From assembly GCA_032128395.1 (NCBI GenBank), contig JAQBGV010000194.1, positions 1 through 64,000 on the forward strand: a stretch of 64,000 bases of DNA, in the 5' to 3' direction. Positions 61,340-64,000 of this stretch are shown piece after piece. Within the stretch, counting starts at the first letter, position 1. Each line of letters begins with the position of its first letter. The notes beneath the pieces were generated by a model. It saw nothing but the letters and a program-made list of their open reading frames with translations, was not told the origin of the DNA and did no database searches. A program made the translations under genes and the position numbers. The stretch comes from JAQBGV01 sp032128395. Lineage in GTDB: Bacteria > Planctomycetota > UBA8108 > UBA1146.

Positions 61340-61713
61340 GACCCCTTCTTCCTGGGGCGCCACTCCCCGATCAGCCGAAGAAACTGTCCGCGGAGTTCAT
61401 CGAACGACAGTCGATCGGCCCCGGGCTGAGGGATCGCGACGACATCGAGGGCAGCGGGGAACACCTCGAGGTGGCGGCGGAAGATCTCACGGAGACGCCG
61501 CTTCACTCGGTTCCGAACGACGGCGCCCCCCACCTTGCGCGAAACCGCGAGACCGAGTCGGGGGTGACCGCGGTCGTTCTCGGCGAGGACGATCCGGAGC
61601 TGCGGCGTGCTGCGCCGGACGCCGTTTCGAAAAACGTGCTCGAATTCACGTTTGCGCCGCAGCCGAGCCGTCGGGGGGAATCGCTCCCCGACCGGCGCCG
61701 GTGCGGCGCTCAG
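61336..61713 (-). CDS. rnpA: Ribonuclease P protein component
   Basis: This gene encodes the protein subunit that helps RNase P mature tRNA 5' ends. The frame reads RFPPTARLRRKREFEHVFRN, then RLGLAVSRKVGG and RNRVKRRLREIFRRHLE, which is the conserved RNR motif. No ATG, GTG or TTG precedes the conserved N-terminus in this frame. The best start is a CTG at 61713, overlapping the stop of the dehydrogenase gene as CTGA and giving about 125 residues. A GTG at 61533 would lose the substrate-binding N-terminal half. The start is uncertain; the gene is not. Confidence 0.88.
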   Translation of the reverse strand: MSAAPAPVGERFPPTARLRRKREFEHVFRNGVRRSTPQLRIVLAENDRGHPRLGLAVSRKVGGAVVRNRVKRRLREIFRRHLEVFPAALDVVAIPQPGADRLSFDELRGQFLRLIGEWRPRKKGS

Positions 61714-62798
61714 GAGGAAGGGGCCGGGTTCGTCACCGCCTTCGGCTGGCGAGCCCGCGCTTCGGCGAGGCGTTCCTCGGCGACATGATCCGCCGCGCGC
61801 TCCGGAGTGATCCCCTCACGACGGGCAGTCGTGAAGATTTCCTTGAGCGCGGTGTAGATGTTCTCGATCTTGTTGACCGCGATGCGCTCGTCGTACCCCC
61901 CCGGTCGCACCTCGGTTGAGACGTTGATGATCCCCCCGGCGTTGATCACGTAGTCGGGCGCGTAGAGGATCCCCCGCTCCGCGAGCATCGGACCGTGGCG
62001 CGGCTCGAGAAGTTGGTTGTTCGCACACCCGGCGACGACCTTCGCCTTGAGCCTCGGGATCGTATCGTCGTCCAGGATTCCGCCGAGCGCGCACGGCATG
62101 AAGAAGTCGCAGTCGACGTCGTAGATCTCATCGGAGGAGACCAGCTCTACCCCGGGAAGGGCCTGGAATTCCTCGCATCGCTCTTCTGAGAGGTCGGAGA
62201 CGGTGATCCACGCGCCGAGCATCGAGAGCCCGAGGACCACATCCCCCCCCACGTGACCGAGCCCCTGGCAAGCGTAGTGAAAGTTGTCGAGACGGCTGGT
62301 GCCGAACGCCTCTTCGGCGCAGGCGCGCAGCCCACGCATCACCCCGCGTGCGGTGAAGGGAGAGGGGTTGCCGCTGGAACCGGAGCGTCGCGAGAGGCCG
62401 GTGACGTGCTTCGTCTCCTTTCGGATCCACTCGAGCTCCCGGATTCCCACTCCGACATCCTCCGCGGTGATGTACCGCCCACCCAGGCTGTCGATGAAGC
62501 GCCCCATCGCGCGGAAGCGCGCCTCGGTCTTCTCGGTCTTCGAGTCCCCGATGATCACGGCCTTTCCGCCCCCGAGACCGGTGTCTGCACAGGCGGATTT
62601 GTAGGTCATCCCCTTCGACAGGCGCAGCACATCGCGGAGCGCCTCTTCCTCGCTGGTGTACTTCCACATCCGCAGCCCGCCGAGCGAGGGACCGAGGGTG
62701 GTGTCGTGGATCGCGATGAGGGCGTGGAGTCCAGATTCTTTGTCCTGGGCCACGACAACTTTCTCGTAGTCATCGACTGGGATTTCTCTGATCTGCAT
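61710..62798 (-). CDS. Leucine/valine dehydrogenase (Glu/Leu/Phe/Val family)
   Basis: This 362-residue NAD-dependent enzyme deaminates branched-chain amino acids to 2-oxoacids. TLGPSLGGLRMWKY and KSACADTGLGGGKAVIIGD contain the substrate- and catalytic-lysine regions. The NAD-binding fold is ACQGLGHVGGDVVLGLSMLG, followed by AGCANNQLLE and VINAGGIINVS. Leucine and valine specificities are not separable here. The ATG at 62798 follows GAGAGGCGATCACGA; longer ORF sequence is a shadow. Its products would feed the 2-oxoacid dehydrogenase complex at 16-22.5 kb. It precedes rnpA with no spacing. Confidence 0.9.
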   Translation of the reverse strand: MQIREIPVDDYEKVVVAQDKESGLHALIAIHDTTLGPSLGGLRMWKYTSEEEALRDVLRLSKGMTYKSACADTGLGGGKAVIIGDSKTEKTEARFRAMGRFIDSLGGRYITAEDVGVGIRELEWIRKETKHVTGLSRRSGSSGNPSPFTARGVMRGLRACAEEAFGTSRLDNFHYACQGLGHVGGDVVLGLSMLGAWITVSDLSEERCEEFQALPGVELVSSDEIYDVDCDFFMPCALGGILDDDTIPRLKAKVVAGCANNQLLEPRHGPMLAERGILYAPDYVINAGGIINVSTEVRPGGYDERIAVNKIENIYTALKEIFTTARREGITPERAADHVAEERLAEARARQPKAVTNPAPSS

Positions 62799-63318
62799 TC
62801 GTGATCGCCTCTCTCGGTGGACGTGACCCGGGGGTGGGTCATCGTTCGATCGGAATGGCGTAGCACGCCGCCATCCTGAGCCGGGAATCCTCCTCGTACC
62901 ACCGATGGAACAACCGTGACGAAGCAGTCGGATCCTGGGCGGTCGCGCGACAGCGAGGAGAGCGCGTCGGCTAGGAAAGCCAGCGCGTTGCTCCGGCGCC
63001 GTGGAGGGTCTCTGGGGGGCGGTCCGAAAGATCTGCCCAAGAGACCGCCACTTCCGGAAGGAACCACCGCCGGAAGGAACAGTCGCTGTCGGAAGGTCGA
63101 GACTGGACAGGAATCGGGCTCCGAGCCCCCCCGAAAGGGGGATTGTACAGACCCCCTCTGCGGTGCAACAGCGTTTCCCTCGCCAGAAGCGCCGCAGGAG
63201 TAGCTCTCCAGCGGGGTTGCGTTCCCTCGGGGGGTGACGTAGACCTCGTGGCCCGGGTGATCCTCCACGGGTGGATCTCGGGAGGGTGGACTTTCGGCCG
63301 AGCGGTGGACGGAGCGGC
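62799..63318. other. Non-coding divergent interval
   Basis: This 520-base gap between the amino-acid dehydrogenase and the LolC/E-like gene has no convincing reading frame. It contains GGCGGTC/GACCGCC and CCCCCGAAAGGGGG inverted pairs and three near-repeats of CGGAAGG at 63050-63100. I do not recognise a known riboswitch; it should hold promoters for both genes. Confidence 0.35.
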
Positions 63319-64000
63319 GTGCAGTACCACGGATTCCTGATGCGGCGGTACATCTTCCGGCGCACGATCCCCTATGCGGCGGTCCTCGCCGTGGCATTCG
63401 GTGTCTTTTCGTTGATCCCCGTCCTCGCGGTGATGGAGGGGTTCAAGGAGGAGATGCGCGGGAGGATCCGAGGGAGTCTCTCGCACCTCACCCTCTTCAG
63501 CCGATACACGTCGACCTTCCTCGGTGCGGATGATGCGATCGCCCAACTCGAGGCGATCGACCACGTCGAGGCCGCTTCTCCCTACGTCGAGACGCAGGGG
63601 ATCTACCGGGCCTACACGATCTCCCCCTGTCAGATTCGCGGAGTCGACCCGATCGCCGAGTCGCGGGTCGGCGACTTTGCCAGCTACCTCTTGAGACCCG
63701 AGGAGATCGGACCTCTCCTCCAGGATCCCACCGCCACCCTGCCGTCCGGGCGCACGCCCCTCACCGATCGAGAGATCGAACGGATGTTCTCTCTCGAACG
63801 GCGTCGCCAGCTCCAGCAGACCAACGTGTTCGGGGAGGAGAACGAGGGATTCGGCTGGGAGAAGCCGCCGCAGCCGATCGTGGTCGGGATCGAAGCGTTG
63901 CGCCGAGAGGACACGAGGATCGGTCACGTGATGGCGATTTCGAGCTTCTCCCCGATCGACCTCGAGTTCCGCGTGCAATCGTTCCTCGTCGTCGGAGCGT
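63319..64000 (+). CDS. LolC/E-like ABC transporter permease (truncated by window end)
   Basis: This partial gene begins MQYHGFLMRRYIFRRTIPYA and then a transmembrane helix (AVLAVAFGVFSLIPVLAVM) ending in EGFKEEMRGRIRGSLSHLTL, which matches the start of LolC/LolE and FtsX-like permeases. LolCDE extracts lipoproteins from the inner membrane for outer-membrane sorting; several lipoproteins are encoded in the window. The large periplasmic domain contains QIRGVDPIAESRVG. The GTG at 63319 follows GGACGGAGCG; an in-frame ATG lies at 63340. The rest continues beyond 64000. The ATP-binding partner is not visible. Confidence 0.75.
   Translation, partial: MQYHGFLMRRYIFRRTIPYAAVLAVAFGVFSLIPVLAVMEGFKEEMRGRIRGSLSHLTLFSRYTSTFLGADDAIAQLEAIDHVEAASPYVETQGIYRAYTISPCQIRGVDPIAESRVGDFASYLLRPEEIGPLLQDPTATLPSGRTPLTDREIERMFSLERRRQLQQTNVFGEENEGFGWEKPPQPIVVGIEALRREDTRIGHVMAISSFSPIDLEFRVQSFLVVGA

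Overview
The window is a gene-dense, GC-rich bacterial chromosome segment that I read as coming from a planctomycete-type, Gram-negative bacterium. The evidence is a secreted protein ending in the dockerin-like CNGD/LADG tail common in that phylum, lipoprotein and LolC/E-type genes that imply an outer membrane, tandem type IV pilus/type II secretion ATPases, a futalosine-pathway menaquinone gene (mqnD), a zinc-ribbon Ser/Thr kinase, and a pseudokinase-TPR protein. No tRNA, rRNA, CRISPR array, phage or insertion sequence was seen.

Layout. 0-3 kb: lactate-utilisation operon lutA-lutB-lutC (minus). 3-6.3 kb: a catalytic/non-catalytic M16 peptidase pair (minus). 6.5-10.6 kb: valS (plus), converging on an iodotyrosine-deiodinase-like nitroreductase. 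10.6-12 kb: structured repeats, a candidate non-coding transcription unit with its own promoter and terminator, and a small exported protein. 12-16 kb: pseudokinase-TPR protein and ftsH (minus). 16-25.7 kb: a branched-chain 2-oxoacid dehydrogenase module (E1 alpha-beta fusion divergent from E3, E1 beta, E2), followed by lipB, lipA, a TsaC/Sua5-phosphatase fusion and rpiB. 25.7-28 kb: palindromic repeats around a PpiD/SurA-like gene. 28-31 kb: rnhA and rnr. 31-36 kb: two PilB/GspE ATPases and PilC/GspF. 36.5-42 kb: small membrane and lipoprotein genes, a PA14/terpenoid-cyclase-like exported protein, and the dockerin-tailed protein. 42-46 kb: PP2C phosphatase/zinc-ribbon kinase pair, an outer-membrane-type lipoprotein, and a receiver-HDOD protein. 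46-51 kb: DprE1-like oxidase, mqnD, methyltransferase, glycosyltransferase. 51-54 kb: ferredoxin and a radical SAM/DUF2344 fusion. 54.6-61 kb: a coupled operon of MerR regulator, 1029-residue TPR protein, FlgN-like coiled coil and 817-residue exported protein. 61-64 kb: yidD, rnpA, leucine/valine dehydrogenase, and a LolC/E-like permease cut by the window end.

The genes form one visible metabolic route: the amino-acid dehydrogenase (61.7-62.8 kb) would make branched-chain 2-oxoacids, which the E1/E2/E3 complex (16-22.5 kb) oxidises using lipoate attached and made by the adjacent lipB and lipA. Many neighbours overlap by ATGA or GTGA, indicating translational coupling.

Three families of short inverted repeats lie mostly at gene 3' ends, often between convergent genes. 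One family shows paired base changes in its stem. Three genes appear interrupted by single extra bases in homopolymer runs, which may be sequencing or assembly errors.
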